Notes under the pieces: generated by a model
The model's input: the letters and a program-made list of their open reading frames with translations, nothing else
Database searches by the model: none
What the model was told of the DNA's origin: nothing
Part shown: piece after piece, positions 16,945 to 26,563 of the stretch
Position numbering within the stretch: position 1 is the stretch's first letter
How the letters are laid out: the number at the start of each line of letters is the position of its first letter
DNA from: Scandinavium hiltneri
GTDB taxonomy: Bacteria; Pseudomonadota; Gammaproteobacteria; Enterobacterales; Enterobacteriaceae
Assembly (NCBI RefSeq): GCF_024764835.1
Contig: NZ_JALIGE010000075.1
Location: 310,001 to 374,000 of the forward strand
Length of the DNA stretch: 64,000 nt
Direction of reading: 5' to 3'
Program-made: the position numbers and the translations under genes

Positions 16945-18455
16945 TTCGCTTCCGCGGTGGCTTTACGCTGACGTTTACGCACCAGACGCAGCACCGGTGG
17001 AATGACGATCACCGCGAAGGCCAGCACCAGCAGCGTTTTCGCCACGCCGCTTTCCCACATAATATTCATGCTGCCGTTGCTGATCGACAGCGCACGGCGC
17101 AGGTTCTGCTCCAGCATTTCCCCCAGCACGAACCCGAGGATCAGCGGCGACATCGGGAAATTCATTTTCCGCAGAATATAGCCAAACACCCCAAGCCCCA
17201 CCATCAACACCAAATCAAAGGTGGTGCTGTGTACCGCGTAAACGCCGACCGCAGACACGGCAGCAATCGCCGGCACCAGGAACCACAGCGGAATCGTTAA
17301 CATGCGGGTGAACAGGCCAATCAGCGGAATGTTCATGATAAGCAACATCACGTTGGCAATCAGCAGCGCGGCAATCAGGCCCCAAACGATATCCGGTTGT
17401 TCGGTAAACATCGCCGGGCCAGGGGTGATGTTATACAGCGTCAGCGCGCCCATCATCACCGCCGTGGTGCCAGAACCCGGCACCCCCAACGTCAGCATCG
17501 GAATGAACGAGCCACAAGCCGAGGCGTTATTCGCAGCTTCCGGCGCGGCCACGCCGCGAATATCGCCCTTACCGAAACTGTCGCTGTTACCGCTGATTTT
17601 CTTCTCGGTCATGTAGGTGATGGCGCTGGCGATGGTTGCTCCGGCCCCCGGCAGCACACCGACGAAGAACCCCACCACCGACGAGCGCAGCGTGGCACCC
17701 ACGCACTGCGACGCTTCCTTCATGTTAAACATCATGCGCCCGGTTTTACGCACCAGCGTCTGGCCGCTGCTGGTGCTTTCCAGCATCAGCAGAATTTCAG
17801 ACACCGAGAACAGACCGATAACCACCACGATAAACTGCACGCCGTCGGACAAATGCACACTGTCGAAGGTGAAGCGATATACCCCGGTGTTGGCATCTAC
17901 GCCCACCGTCGCCAGGCCCAGTCCAATCAATGCCGCCAGGAAAGACTTCAGCGGGTTTTGCGCCATCATGCTGCCGAGGCAGGCGATAGCAAATACCATC
18001 AGAGCGAAATACTCCGCCGGACCAAACGCCAGCGACCACTGCGCCAGCGCCGGAGCGAACAGAATAATGCCGAAAATGGCGATCATCGATCCCATAAACG
18101 AGCTGACGGCGGAAATCGACAACGCAACGCCGCCGCGGCCTTGCTGTGCCATCGGGTAGCCGTCGAGCGCGGTCATAATCGCCGCCGCGTCGCCGGGTAC
18201 GTTCAGCAGAATTGATGAAATACGCCCGCCGTATTCACAGCCGATATACACCGTGGCGAGCAGGATCAGCGCCGATTCCGCGGGCAGATGCAGGGCGAAC
18301 GCCAGCGGCAGCAAAATGGCCACGCCGTTGATCGGTCCCAGGCCGGGCAGCAGCCCAACGATGGTGCCGACGAAGCAGCCAATCAGCGCAATCACCAGGT
18401 TTTCCGGGGTCATCGCCACGGCGAACCCCTGCGAGAGATAAATCCAGGTATCCAT
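16941..18455 (-). CDS. tctA: Tripartite tricarboxylate transporter, large membrane subunit TctA
   Basis: The 504-residue channel-forming subunit of a tripartite tricarboxylate transporter, with about 12 membrane helices. Family glycine-rich motifs are visible near the N-terminus (GTIVGLLPGLGPINGVA) and in the middle (GVLPGAGATIASAITY). It works with TctB and the periplasmic binder TctC to take up citrate or a related tricarboxylate in a sodium-dependent way, as established in Salmonella. It is the last gene of tctCBA. Its stop codon interlocks with that of menE, leaving no room for a terminator. Confidence 0.93.
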   Translation of the reverse strand: MDTWIYLSQGFAVAMTPENLVIALIGCFVGTIVGLLPGLGPINGVAILLPLAFALHLPAESALILLATVYIGCEYGGRISSILLNVPGDAAAIMTALDGYPMAQQGRGGVALSISAVSSFMGSMIAIFGIILFAPALAQWSLAFGPAEYFALMVFAIACLGSMMAQNPLKSFLAALIGLGLATVGVDANTGVYRFTFDSVHLSDGVQFIVVVIGLFSVSEILLMLESTSSGQTLVRKTGRMMFNMKEASQCVGATLRSSVVGFFVGVLPGAGATIASAITYMTEKKISGNSDSFGKGDIRGVAAPEAANNASACGSFIPMLTLGVPGSGTTAVMMGALTLYNITPGPAMFTEQPDIVWGLIAALLIANVMLLIMNIPLIGLFTRMLTIPLWFLVPAIAAVSAVGVYAVHSTTFDLVLMVGLGVFGYILRKMNFPMSPLILGFVLGEMLEQNLRRALSISNGSMNIMWESGVAKTLLVLAFAVIVIPPVLRLVRKRQRKATAEAN

Positions 18456-18466
18456 AGGAGACTCCG

Positions 18467-18898
18467 TCAGTTTAACCAGGCGCCGAGCGGCAGGGTGACA
18501 TCCAGCAGCCGGTCAAAGGCGAACCACAGCGTAACGCCGAGCACCACGCCAGAGATGGCCGCCGCGGGCAGTGTCGCGCCAAACAGCATGCCGATAATCG
18601 CCGTCAGAATGGCGGTTGCCAGCGGGAAGCCCAGCGATTCAAAGCCCCAGGCGTACATCAGCAGCACAATCACCATCACCAGCAGGCGCTGAAGCACCTG
18701 GCGATGCGGCCACTCCACCACATCAGGACGGCGTAGCAGCATCGACACCGAACACAGCAGCATCAGCCCGATAATGCCAAGTGGGAACGGACGCGGGCCA
18801 ACCGGTTCATAGCTGTATTCGCTGTGAAGCTGCCAGGCGACCATCAGCCCGCCAAGGCAGAGCAAAAGCCAGATCCCGGCAAAAATACGATCGCTCAT
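18467..18898 (-). CDS. tctB: Tripartite tricarboxylate transporter, small membrane subunit TctB
   Basis: The small four-helix membrane subunit of the Tct system, 143 residues when started at the ATG at 18898 (MSDRIFAGIWLL). That start has GGAGG six bases upstream and lies 13 bases after the tctC stop. A longer reading overlaps tctC and has no ribosome site. It is followed by tctA after 11 bases. TctB proteins are poorly conserved, and the assignment rests on the membrane pattern and the operon context. Confidence 0.9.
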   Translation of the reverse strand: MSDRIFAGIWLLLCLGGLMVAWQLHSEYSYEPVGPRPFPLGIIGLMLLCSVSMLLRRPDVVEWPHRQVLQRLLVMVIVLLMYAWGFESLGFPLATAILTAIIGMLFGATLPAAAISGVVLGVTLWFAFDRLLDVTLPLGAWLN

Positions 18899-18911
18899 AT
18901 GCGCCTCCGGC

Positions 18912-19892
18912 TTATTTCGCCAGACCAAAAGATTTGGCCTGCTCGCGGTAATCAGTGACCTGCTGCTTTACGTAGCTGTCGAGTGCTTTGCCGTTCAGGT
19001 TGAACTCAAACAGCCCGCGCAATTCGCGCTGCTTTTTAAATTCTTCGGTCTGCTGCATTGTTGCAAAGGTATCGACCCACCAGTTGTACTCGGCGTCGCT
19101 CACTTTCGGCCCGACGTAGAAACCACGAATAATTGGCCAGACCAGGTCATAACCCTGTTCTTTGGCCGTCGGCACGTCGGCTAACTGGCCCGACAGACGG
19201 TTTTCTGAGAACACCGCCAGCACGCGGATTTTGTCGCCCTGCAGGTACGGCACCATTTCACTCAGGTCACCGGACACCGCCTGCACGTGGTTGCCCATCA
19301 GCGCGGTGACCGGTTCACCGCCGCCCTCAAAGGCCACATAGCGCATCTTGTGCGGGTCGACGTTGGCTTTCTGCGCCAGCTTTGCGGCCTTCATCCAGTC
19401 CTGGCTGCCAATCGACGCGCCAGCGCCAATCACCACCTGATTCGGATCTTTTTCCATTGCCGTCAGCAGGTCTTTCAGCGTTTTCCACGGTGCATCTTTA
19501 CGCACTGCGATCATCCCGTAATCGGTGCCCACGCTCGCCAGCCAGCGCACGTCATCGACGTTATAGCGCCCGAATTTCCCTTGTGAAAGGTTAAGCAGCG
19601 AGCCGCCGGAGAAGGCCACCACGGTACCCGGTTCGCCAGGGCGCTGTGCGACGATGGCGTTATAAGCCACCGCGCCCACGCCGCCAGGCATGTAGGTCAC
19701 GCGCATCGGTTTTTCGATGGCGTTGGTTTCCAGCAAACTGACCTGAATCAGTTTGCAGGTGAGATCAAAACCGCCGCCGGGCTTGGCCGGAGCGATACAT
19801 TCAGTGCGTCCTGGTGCTTCCACAGCCAGAGCATGTGTGCTGCCGAGAAGCAGGGCAGAGGTAACAAAGGTACGAAGGATCTGCGTTTTCAT
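18912..19892 (-). CDS. tctC: Periplasmic tricarboxylate-binding protein TctC
   Basis: The extracytoplasmic solute receptor of the Tct system (Bug/TctC family), 326 residues. I choose the ATG at 19892 because GAGGA precedes it. The protein begins with a Sec signal peptide (MKTQILRTFVTSALLLG, cleavage probably after HALA). The family motif AKPGGGFDLTCKL lies near the start of the mature protein. It is the first gene of tctCBA and diverges from the regulator pair tctDE, with about 150 bases between. Confidence 0.93.
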   Translation of the reverse strand: MKTQILRTFVTSALLLGSTHALAVEAPGRTECIAPAKPGGGFDLTCKLIQVSLLETNAIEKPMRVTYMPGGVGAVAYNAIVAQRPGEPGTVVAFSGGSLLNLSQGKFGRYNVDDVRWLASVGTDYGMIAVRKDAPWKTLKDLLTAMEKDPNQVVIGAGASIGSQDWMKAAKLAQKANVDPHKMRYVAFEGGGEPVTALMGNHVQAVSGDLSEMVPYLQGDKIRVLAVFSENRLSGQLADVPTAKEQGYDLVWPIIRGFYVGPKVSDAEYNWWVDTFATMQQTEEFKKQRELRGLFEFNLNGKALDSYVKQQVTDYREQAKSFGLAK

Positions 19893-20041
19893 TTTTATCC
19901 TCACGCCGGGTAAACCGGATTAGTGGGTACAGGTTTTTTTCTGATTATGTGAACCGTCGTGTAGCGGTCCCGTTGCGTGATTGTTAAAACAGTAACCTTT
20001 CATTTCCCTTTCAATGCGCCACTTACTTTACAGGATGTGAT

Positions 20042-20716
20042 ATGCGTCTCTTATTAGCGGAAGATAACCGTGAGCTGGCTCACTGGCTGGAGAAGGCGCT
20101 GGTGCAGGGCGGTTTTGCCGTAGACACCGTTTGTGATGGCAAGGCTGCCGATCATCTTTTGCAAAGTGAAAAATACGCGCTGGCGGTGCTGGATATCGGC
20201 ATGCCCGGTTTAGACGGGCTGGAAGTGGTGCAACGTCTGCGTAAACGTGGGCAAACCTTGCCGGTACTGCTGCTGACCGCGCGTAGCGCCGTGGCGGAGC
20301 GAGTGATTGGCCTCAATGCCGGGGCCGATGACTATCTGCCCAAGCCGTTTGAGCTGGAAGAACTTGACGCCCGACTGCGCGCCCTGCTGCGCCGTAGCGA
20401 AGGTCAGGTGCAGGAGACGCAGCAACTGGGTGACCTGACGTTTCATGACGACGGTTATTTCCTGCTGCACGGACAAACGCTGGCGCTCACGCCCCGGGAA
20501 CATGCGCTACTGACGGTGCTGATGTATCGCCGCCAGCGTCCTGTTTCGCGCCAGCAGCTGTTCGAACAGGTGTTCAGCCTCAGCGACGACGTCAGCCCGG
20601 AAAGCATCGAGCTCTATATTCATCGTTTACGTAAAAAACTGCAGGACAGCAATGTGCGCATCGTGACGCTACGCGGGCTCGGCTACCTGCTGGAGCGCAG
20701 CGATGACGTGGCGTAA
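20042..20716 (+). CDS. tctD: Two-component response regulator TctD (OmpR family)
   Basis: A 224-residue OmpR/QseB-type regulator. The receiver domain has the acidic pair E7/D8, phospho-acceptor Asp in LAVLDIGMPGLDG (about residue 51) and the conserved Lys in DDYLPKPFE. A winged-helix DNA-binding domain follows (about 127-220, ending VRIVTLRGLGYLLE). In Salmonella TctD controls the tct transporter. It overlaps tctE by 14 bases. The divergent region contains a GTTA-N6-TAAC dyad that could be its operator, but this is only a guess. Confidence 0.92.
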   Translation: MRLLLAEDNRELAHWLEKALVQGGFAVDTVCDGKAADHLLQSEKYALAVLDIGMPGLDGLEVVQRLRKRGQTLPVLLLTARSAVAERVIGLNAGADDYLPKPFELEELDARLRALLRRSEGQVQETQQLGDLTFHDDGYFLLHGQTLALTPREHALLTVLMYRRQRPVSRQQLFEQVFSLSDDVSPESIELYIHRLRKKLQDSNVRIVTLRGLGYLLERSDDVA

Positions 20717-22112
20717 ACCGCAGTCGCTTTTTGCTCAACTGCTACTGTTTCTCGGTTTGCCGCTGCTGTTGCTGTGGGGGCTGTCGGCGTTTAACAGCTA
20801 CGTCAGCGCGCTACAGGCGGCGACGCAGGCCTATGACCGCACGCTGCTTTCCTCGGCGCGAACCATCTCCGAACGTCTTGCCGTAAACGCGGGGAAACTG
20901 GCGGTCAACGTACCGTGGGTGGTGCTCGACAGCTTCGAGCTGAACATGAATGACCGGCTGTATTACAAAGTGGTGGACCCGGCTGGAAAGGTGATTTCGG
21001 GCTATGACGATTTGCCCGCCATGCCGCCGTCGACCTCCCGCACTACGCTGTATCCGGCGCTGGCGTGGTTTTATCACACCCAGTATCGCGGGCAGCCGAT
21101 CCGCGTTGCGCGCTTGCTTCAGCCAGTGAACGAAGGCGGCGTGATGGGCATGGCAGAAATCTATGTCGCAGAAACGCTGCAATCCCGGCGCTATCTGGCG
21201 CGTCAGCTGCTTTTTTCGTCGCTCACCACACAGGGGATGTTGGTTCTGCTGACGCTGGCGCTGGCGGGCTGGTTGTTGCGCCGGGTGCTGCGCCCGATGC
21301 GTCAGCTTTCGTCGATTATGGTGCGCCGCGACCCGGGGTTGCTCACGCCGTTACCAGAGCTGCTGCCGTGGTCGGAAACGCGGCTGCTGATTATCGCCTT
21401 CAACCGCTACATCGACCGCCTCCGTGGCCTGATTTCCCGCCAGGAGCGCTTCAGCGCCGATGCATCTCATCAGCTTAAAACGCCGCTGGCTATCCTCAAA
21501 ACACAGGTTTCTGTGGCGCTGGCCAGCCCGCAGCCGCAGGCGTGGCGCGAAAGTTTACAGGCGATGCGTGTCACGCTGGACAACACTATTTCGCTCACTG
21601 AACGCCTGTTGCAGCTTTCCGCCGTGAAGGGCAAAGAGCAGGGTTCCCGACAGTTTGAAATCGTCGATTTGCACGATATCGTGCAGCAAAGCTGTTTTTC
21701 CCGACTGGCGCAGGCGCGCAGCAGGCAAATCGACCTCGGTTACGAGGGCGAGCAAACGGCGATGCCGGTGCAGGGCGATGCCATTCTGCTCGGTGAGCTG
21801 TACGCCAACTTACTGGATAATGCGCTGAAATATACCCCGGTTTCTGGCACGGTGACCGTCAGTCTGACCTGCGACGGGGATAGCATTATTCTGGAAATTG
21901 AGGACAGCGGTCCGGGCATTGACGATGCGCTGCAAAGCCGGGCGCTGCAACCTTTCCAGCGGCTGGATAACGTCGGCGAGACCAGCGGGGCAGGGCCCGG
22001 ACTGGCGCTGGTCAACGATATCGCCCGCCTGCACCGCGCCGTCCCCGCACTGTCGCGCAGTGCGCGTTTAGGCGGACTTTGTGTCAAAGTGCGACTGCTA
22101 CAGCCTAAATAA
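20703..22112 (+). CDS. tctE: Two-component sensor histidine kinase TctE
   Basis: A 469-residue inner-membrane kinase: an N-terminal helix (about residues 10-32), a periplasmic sensor domain, a second helix (about 175-197), a HAMP-like linker, the phospho-acceptor His in FSADASHQLKTPL (about residue 256), the N box NLLDNALKYT, the G1 box DSGPGID and the G2 box AGPGLAL. It overlaps tctD, which is its partner, and is expected to sense tricarboxylates in the periplasm. Confidence 0.92.
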   Translation: MTWRKPQSLFAQLLLFLGLPLLLLWGLSAFNSYVSALQAATQAYDRTLLSSARTISERLAVNAGKLAVNVPWVVLDSFELNMNDRLYYKVVDPAGKVISGYDDLPAMPPSTSRTTLYPALAWFYHTQYRGQPIRVARLLQPVNEGGVMGMAEIYVAETLQSRRYLARQLLFSSLTTQGMLVLLTLALAGWLLRRVLRPMRQLSSIMVRRDPGLLTPLPELLPWSETRLLIIAFNRYIDRLRGLISRQERFSADASHQLKTPLAILKTQVSVALASPQPQAWRESLQAMRVTLDNTISLTERLLQLSAVKGKEQGSRQFEIVDLHDIVQQSCFSRLAQARSRQIDLGYEGEQTAMPVQGDAILLGELYANLLDNALKYTPVSGTVTVSLTCDGDSIILEIEDSGPGIDDALQSRALQPFQRLDNVGETSGAGPGLALVNDIARLHRAVPALSRSARLGGLCVKVRLLQPK

Positions 22113-22258
22113 TCAGTCGTGGTGACGGTTTCAGGTAGTAACTGGTTACAATCGGCTGGTCATTCCTCTTTTTAGTGCATTGATTCCTGAGCATTCAGCA
22201 GTACAATTCTGCCGTTTTGGGTATTTTTATTAATTTGTGTTTGCTGGAACGTTAAAAA

Positions 22259-22801
22259 ATGAAAAAAGGTATTTTGTTGGGTCTGTCCGGATTGTTGTTT
22301 GTTTCCGCTGCTGCCAACGCGATTAGCGTGAGTGGTCAGGCGGGTGAACACTACACCAATCTGGGCGTCGGCTTTGGAACGGAGTCTACGGGTCTTGCCC
22401 TGAGCGGTAACTGGACCCACAGCGATAACGACGGCGATGCCGCCAATATCGGCGTGGGTCTGAACATTCCGCTGGGTCCCTTCATTGCAACCGTCGGTGG
22501 TAAAGGCGTCTACACCAACCCGAAGGATGGTGATGAAGGTTATGCCGCAGCGGTCGGTGGTGGCCTGCAATGGAAGATCGGCGACAGCTTCCGTCTGTTT
22601 GGCGAGTACTACTACTCTCCGGACTCGCTCTCCAGCGGTATCGAGAGCTACGAAGAAGCAAACGCAGGTGGTCGCTGGACTATCATGCGTCCAATCAGTA
22701 TCGAAGCGGGTTACCGTTACCTGAACCTGGCGGGCAAAGATGGCAATCGCGATAACACTATCGCAGATGGCCCATACGTCGGCGTAAGCGCAGCGTTCTA
22801 A
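22259..22801 (+). CDS. yfaZ: YfaZ family outer membrane protein
   Basis: A 180-residue protein of the YfaZ family with a signal peptide (cleavage probably after ANA, residue 21) and alternating beta-strand-like segments ending in a terminal Phe (VGVSAAF), as in small outer-membrane barrels. The function is unknown. It lies between tctE and yfaY; in E. coli yfaZ and yfaY are also neighbours. The ribosome site is weak. Confidence 0.9.
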   Translation: MKKGILLGLSGLLFVSAAANAISVSGQAGEHYTNLGVGFGTESTGLALSGNWTHSDNDGDAANIGVGLNIPLGPFIATVGGKGVYTNPKDGDEGYAAAVGGGLQWKIGDSFRLFGEYYYSPDSLSSGIESYEEANAGGRWTIMRPISIEAGYRYLNLAGKDGNRDNTIADGPYVGVSAAF

Positions 22802-22807
22802 TCCTCC

Positions 22808-22834
22808 GGCGCGGCATTTTGTCGCGCCTGTTTT
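22808..22834 (+). terminator. Probable terminator of yfaZ
   Basis: An 8-bp stem (GGCGCGGC with GTCGCGCC, one G-U pair) with a five-base loop is followed by TGTTTTCCCTTT. It lies seven bases after the yfaZ stop and ahead of the yfaY ribosome site. Confidence 0.6.
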
Positions 22835-22889
22835 CCCTTTCCCTCTTGCCTCCGCTATAGTGAATCGTCCTCTTGTTAAGGAGAAAACG

Positions 22890-24092
22890 ATGATAAACGT
22901 GGAGATGCTGTCCACTGGCGACGAAGTGCTGCATGGTCAAATTATTGATACCAATGCGGCGTGGCTTGCCGATTACTTATTTACCCAGGGAATACCGTTA
23001 ACCCGGCGCAACACCGTGGGCGATAGTCTTGATGCGCTGGTGTCCGTACTGCGAGAACGCAGTCAGCATGCCGATATTCTTATCGTCAACGGAGGCCTCG
23101 GCCCAACCAGTGACGACCTCAGCGCGCTGGCCGCCGCCACGGCAAAAGGTGAAGGGTTGGTGCTGCACGAAGAATGGCTCGCAGAGATGGAGAAATTTTT
23201 CAGCGACCGTGGGCGCATCATGGCCCCGAGCAATCGTAAACAGGCCGAAATTCCCGCCAGCGCAGAGCTTATCGATAATCCGGTCGGCACCGCCTGCGGA
23301 TTCGCGCTACAGCTCAATCGCTGCCTGATGTTCTTCACGCCGGGCGTGCCGTCCGAATTTAAAGTGATGGTTGCCGACCAGATTGTGCCACGTCTGCGCG
23401 AGCGCTTTACGCTGTCGGAACCGCCGCTGTGCCTGCGTCTGACGACGTTCGGGCGTTCCGAAAGCGATTTGGCCCAGCGTCTGGACCACCTGACGCTGCC
23501 GCCAGGCGTGACCATGGGCTATCGCTCATCGATGCCGATCATTGAGCTGAAGCTGACGGGGCCGGCCTCGGAGCGTGACGCGATGCTGAAGCTGTGGCCG
23601 GAAGTGCAGAAAGTTGCGGGCGAAAGTCTGATTTTTGAAGGCACCGAAGGGCTGGCGGCGCAAATCGCGCGTACGCTGCAAGACAGTAAGCTGAGTATTA
23701 CGCTCAGCGAGCAGTTCACTTCCGGACTTATTGCGTTACAGCTTGGGCGAGAATCTGCGCCGCTGCTGGCGAGTGAAGTGGTGCCGTGTCAGGAAGAAAC
23801 CCTGGCTCAGACCGCGCACTGGACCGCAGAACGCCGCGTGAACCATTTTGCCGGACTGGCGCTGGCCGTTAGCGGGCTGGAACAGCATCATGTGAATTTT
23901 GCGCTTTCCACGCCGGAGGGCACGTACGCGCTACAGGTGAAATTCAGCACCTCGCGTCACAGCGTGGCGGTGCGTCAGGAAGTGTGCGCGATGATGGCGC
24001 TGAACATTGTTCGCCGCTGGCTGAACGGCAAAGACATCGCCAGCGACCACGGTTGGGTCAACGTGGTGGAGGATCTGTTTATACCCGCCTGA
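22890..24092 (+). CDS. yfaY: CinA-like protein YfaY (MoCF/nicotinamide mononucleotide deamidase-related)
   Basis: A 400-residue CinA-family protein. The N-terminal MoaB/MogA-like domain carries IVNGGLGPTSDDLSA. The C-terminal CinA domain resembles nicotinamide mononucleotide deamidases but lacks an obvious intact active site, as in E. coli YfaY. The start at 22890 has AAGGAG six bases upstream and matches the E. coli N-terminus (MINVEMLSTGDEVLHGQI). It converges on glpC, with 36 bases between the stop codons. Confidence 0.93.
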   Translation: MINVEMLSTGDEVLHGQIIDTNAAWLADYLFTQGIPLTRRNTVGDSLDALVSVLRERSQHADILIVNGGLGPTSDDLSALAAATAKGEGLVLHEEWLAEMEKFFSDRGRIMAPSNRKQAEIPASAELIDNPVGTACGFALQLNRCLMFFTPGVPSEFKVMVADQIVPRLRERFTLSEPPLCLRLTTFGRSESDLAQRLDHLTLPPGVTMGYRSSMPIIELKLTGPASERDAMLKLWPEVQKVAGESLIFEGTEGLAAQIARTLQDSKLSITLSEQFTSGLIALQLGRESAPLLASEVVPCQEETLAQTAHWTAERRVNHFAGLALAVSGLEQHHVNFALSTPEGTYALQVKFSTSRHSVAVRQEVCAMMALNIVRRWLNGKDIASDHGWVNVVEDLFIPA

Positions 24093-24102
24093 GGCGTCAA
24101 CG

Positions 24103-24124
24103 CGCGCCGGATTTTCCCGGCGCG
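24103..24124 (+). terminator. GC-rich hairpin between convergent yfaY and glpC
   Basis: A perfect 8-bp stem (CGCGCCGG with CCGGCGCG) with the loop ATTTTC fills the short space between the two stop codons. It could end transcription from both sides, though no long T tract follows in either direction. Confidence 0.55.
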
Positions 24125-24128
24125 TGAA

Positions 24129-25319
24129 TCACAGTAGCGCCTGCGCCAGCAACGTGATCGGATGTTCACACCGTTTGCTTGTGGACATCTCGATTTGCCA
24201 TTTGCAGGTTTCACAGTCGGTTATCACCAGGTCGGCGCCGCTTTCTTCTATCTGGCGAAACAGCGGCGACCCTATCGCCTGCGAGGTGGTGTAGTTCTCC
24301 GTTTTAAAGCCGTAGGTTCCGGCGATTCCGCAGCACTGTGAGTCCAGCACAATCACGTCAAGTTGCGGAATGCGCCGCAGCAGTTCAAGGGTATAAATCG
24401 CCCAGCCCATTTTTTCCATGTGACACGGTGTGTGATACACCACTTTCAGCGGCATCTGGCGCAATGGCAGCGTTTTCCCTGCGTCCAGCTGTTTCCACAA
24501 CCAGCGGGTGGCGAGTTCGATGTTATCGCGCACGTCGTGATTATCGATATCCAGCAGATGTGGATATTCATCGCGCAGGGTGAAGGTGCATGTCGACGAG
24601 GTGGCGATGACCGGAAGTCGTTTTTCCAGTACCGCGTTGCGCAGCGAAGCGGTGTTCACCTGCGCCTGTTTACGGGCCTTATCGATAAAGCCGTTGGCAA
24701 TCAGCGGCACGCCACAGCATTTCTCTTTTTCGAGTAGCTGCACGCCGACGCCCATTGCATTCAGCACACGGATCAAATCTTTGCCGAGCTGCGGATGGTT
24801 GTAATTGACGTAGCAGCCGTGGAAAAACGCCACCTGTTCGTCGTACTGCGCCTGCTGTTTTTCCACCTGTCGATACCCGCGACGGAAGGTACCCGTGCTG
24901 TATTTCGGCAACGTGCGGCGATGGTCGATCTTTAGCGCTATATCAAGCAGTCGGCGCACCGGTTTCAGCCCGGTGGTGGCATTGACCAGCGGCGCAAAGG
25001 GCGTGGAAAGCGAGCCCATCACATCGGTGTGGCTGAGGATAGCATCCCGCAGCGTGGGTTTTTGCTGGCTGAACTGCGCCCGCGCGCGCTGAATAATATC
25101 GCCAATTCGCACGTCTGACGGGCAGGCTACTTCACAGCGTTTGCAGTTAATGCAGTATTTCAGCGCGTCGTCATACAGCGCGCCGTCTTTCAGACGCAGG
25201 CGCTCACCGTCCGGTCCGGCCTGTTTTGGGCCTGGGTAACACGGGTTCACGCGACTCACCGGGCACGCCGTGGTGCAGACGGTGCATTTGATACAGCTTT
25301 CAAAACGGGTATCGCTCAT
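24129..25319 (-). CDS. glpC: Anaerobic glycerol-3-phosphate dehydrogenase subunit C
   Basis: The 396-residue iron-sulfur and membrane-anchor subunit of GlpABC. Two ferredoxin-type 4Fe-4S motifs lie near the N-terminus (CIKCTVCTTACPVSRVNP and CINCKRCEVACPSDV). Two cysteine-rich CCG domains follow (around EKCCGVPLIANG and DSQCCGIAGTYG). It passes electrons from GlpA to the quinone pool. The start overlaps the end of glpB. Confidence 0.97.
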   Translation of the reverse strand: MSDTRFESCIKCTVCTTACPVSRVNPCYPGPKQAGPDGERLRLKDGALYDDALKYCINCKRCEVACPSDVRIGDIIQRARAQFSQQKPTLRDAILSHTDVMGSLSTPFAPLVNATTGLKPVRRLLDIALKIDHRRTLPKYSTGTFRRGYRQVEKQQAQYDEQVAFFHGCYVNYNHPQLGKDLIRVLNAMGVGVQLLEKEKCCGVPLIANGFIDKARKQAQVNTASLRNAVLEKRLPVIATSSTCTFTLRDEYPHLLDIDNHDVRDNIELATRWLWKQLDAGKTLPLRQMPLKVVYHTPCHMEKMGWAIYTLELLRRIPQLDVIVLDSQCCGIAGTYGFKTENYTTSQAIGSPLFRQIEESGADLVITDCETCKWQIEMSTSKRCEHPITLLAQALL

Positions 25320-26563
25320 GAGCGGCCTCCGGCGAGTTCGGCAATCTGATGCGCGGCGTGCAGGGCGGTGATGGCGCTCACGCCGCCCGCGCAGCCCTGC
25401 GAAATACCCTCAAAGCCTCCGAGTACGCCACCAATGGCAAACAGATTGTTGAAGCGTTGTCCGTTGCGCTGCGGGCGCAGCGTGGCATCGACCTGCACGC
25501 CAAAGCGCTGCCACGGCTGCGGTTCAAAGAAATCGCCGTGGGTCCAGCTTTCGCGTGGCGAGGATTGCATCACATCCAGCCCGAGCACCGGTTCGATAAC
25601 ACCGCCGCGGCTGGCTATCAGGCCGTTGCTGAAAAAGCTGCCGCTGGCGAGTACGGCAAAGCGCGTCCGGAACGGCACGTCGCTGTGGTTTCGGGTGCTG
25701 ATGGCGGAGATATTTTGGCCGTCGTGAATCACATCGGTGACGACGTCGCCCGCCAGCCACATGCCGCCGTTTTTGATGAACTGGCGTTGTAATGCCGTAT
25801 GCAGCCGGATGCCTGTCACCGACGGCGGTAGCGTTGGCAGCAGCGAAACCGGGCAGGGAAGCGTTTCATTGAGCCAGCGCCAGAGGCCATCGTCATTCAA
25901 ACCAAAACAGGCAGGCAGTAAAAGTCTGTTGCTCATCTGCGCGTGGGGCAGCAGGGCATCGTGCAGGCTACGCCAGTGTGCATCGTCGTCCAGCAGTCGT
26001 GCCAGATTCACCGAGCGAAATTCAGAGGCGTTATCACGTAATACGTCGAGCTGCGGGAGATCAATGTCACACACGCGGGCCTCAACGCCCATTTTCTCAA
26101 GCGAGGCCGCCACCAGAAGCGGCTGAAAATCGAGGAAGCCGCCGATGCCCACCACCGTGACGCGTTCTTCTTTATGTGGGGCCAGTGCGATATCGGACGG
26201 CGTGAGCCACGCCTGACGCAGAGTGCCGATCGGCGTGACGCGCTGATGCGGTTGGTCGACGCAGCCCTGCATGGCAATGCCGCAGTCGCGTAGCAGCGCT
26301 TCGGTCTGCTGCGCATAGTCGAGCACCTGCGTGGTGCCAATCAGGCTGTAAGGATGAGACGGTTCGCTCAGGCCCAGCGTATCCAGCGCTTCTCGTGGCG
26401 TGCGGGTGGCACAATGGGCCAGTAAATCCATCGAGCCTGACGAGAAATGCAGCCCGCTCTGGCCGCGGCTGATAATGGCGCAGCGCAGCCCTTGTCGGGT
26501 GAGCGACAATCCGCACAGCAAACCAGCCAGCCCACCGCCGATAATGACGGTATCAACGTTCAT
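25316..26563 (-). CDS. glpB: Anaerobic glycerol-3-phosphate dehydrogenase subunit B
   Basis: A 415-residue FAD-binding subunit with the dinucleotide motif VIIGGGLAGLLCGL at the N-terminus. The start at 26563 (MNVDTVIIGGG) matches the family, and longer in-frame starts lie within glpA. It overlaps the last bases of glpA and the first bases of glpC, so the three genes are translationally coupled. Confidence 0.96.
   Translation of the reverse strand: MNVDTVIIGGGLAGLLCGLSLTRQGLRCAIISRGQSGLHFSSGSMDLLAHCATRTPREALDTLGLSEPSHPYSLIGTTQVLDYAQQTEALLRDCGIAMQGCVDQPHQRVTPIGTLRQAWLTPSDIALAPHKEERVTVVGIGGFLDFQPLLVAASLEKMGVEARVCDIDLPQLDVLRDNASEFRSVNLARLLDDDAHWRSLHDALLPHAQMSNRLLLPACFGLNDDGLWRWLNETLPCPVSLLPTLPPSVTGIRLHTALQRQFIKNGGMWLAGDVVTDVIHDGQNISAISTRNHSDVPFRTRFAVLASGSFFSNGLIASRGGVIEPVLGLDVMQSSPRESWTHGDFFEPQPWQRFGVQVDATLRPQRNGQRFNNLFAIGGVLGGFEGISQGCAGGVSAITALHAAHQIAELAGGRS

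Noticed and set aside
17397..18215. A 272-codon plus-strand frame opposite tctA
   Set aside because: His- and Arg-rich reverse reading of a membrane protein gene, with no ribosome site and no domain.
22172..22915. A 247-codon frame antisense to yfaZ
   Set aside because: Shadow frame. yfaZ has a signal peptide and a barrel pattern on the plus strand and is a known family.
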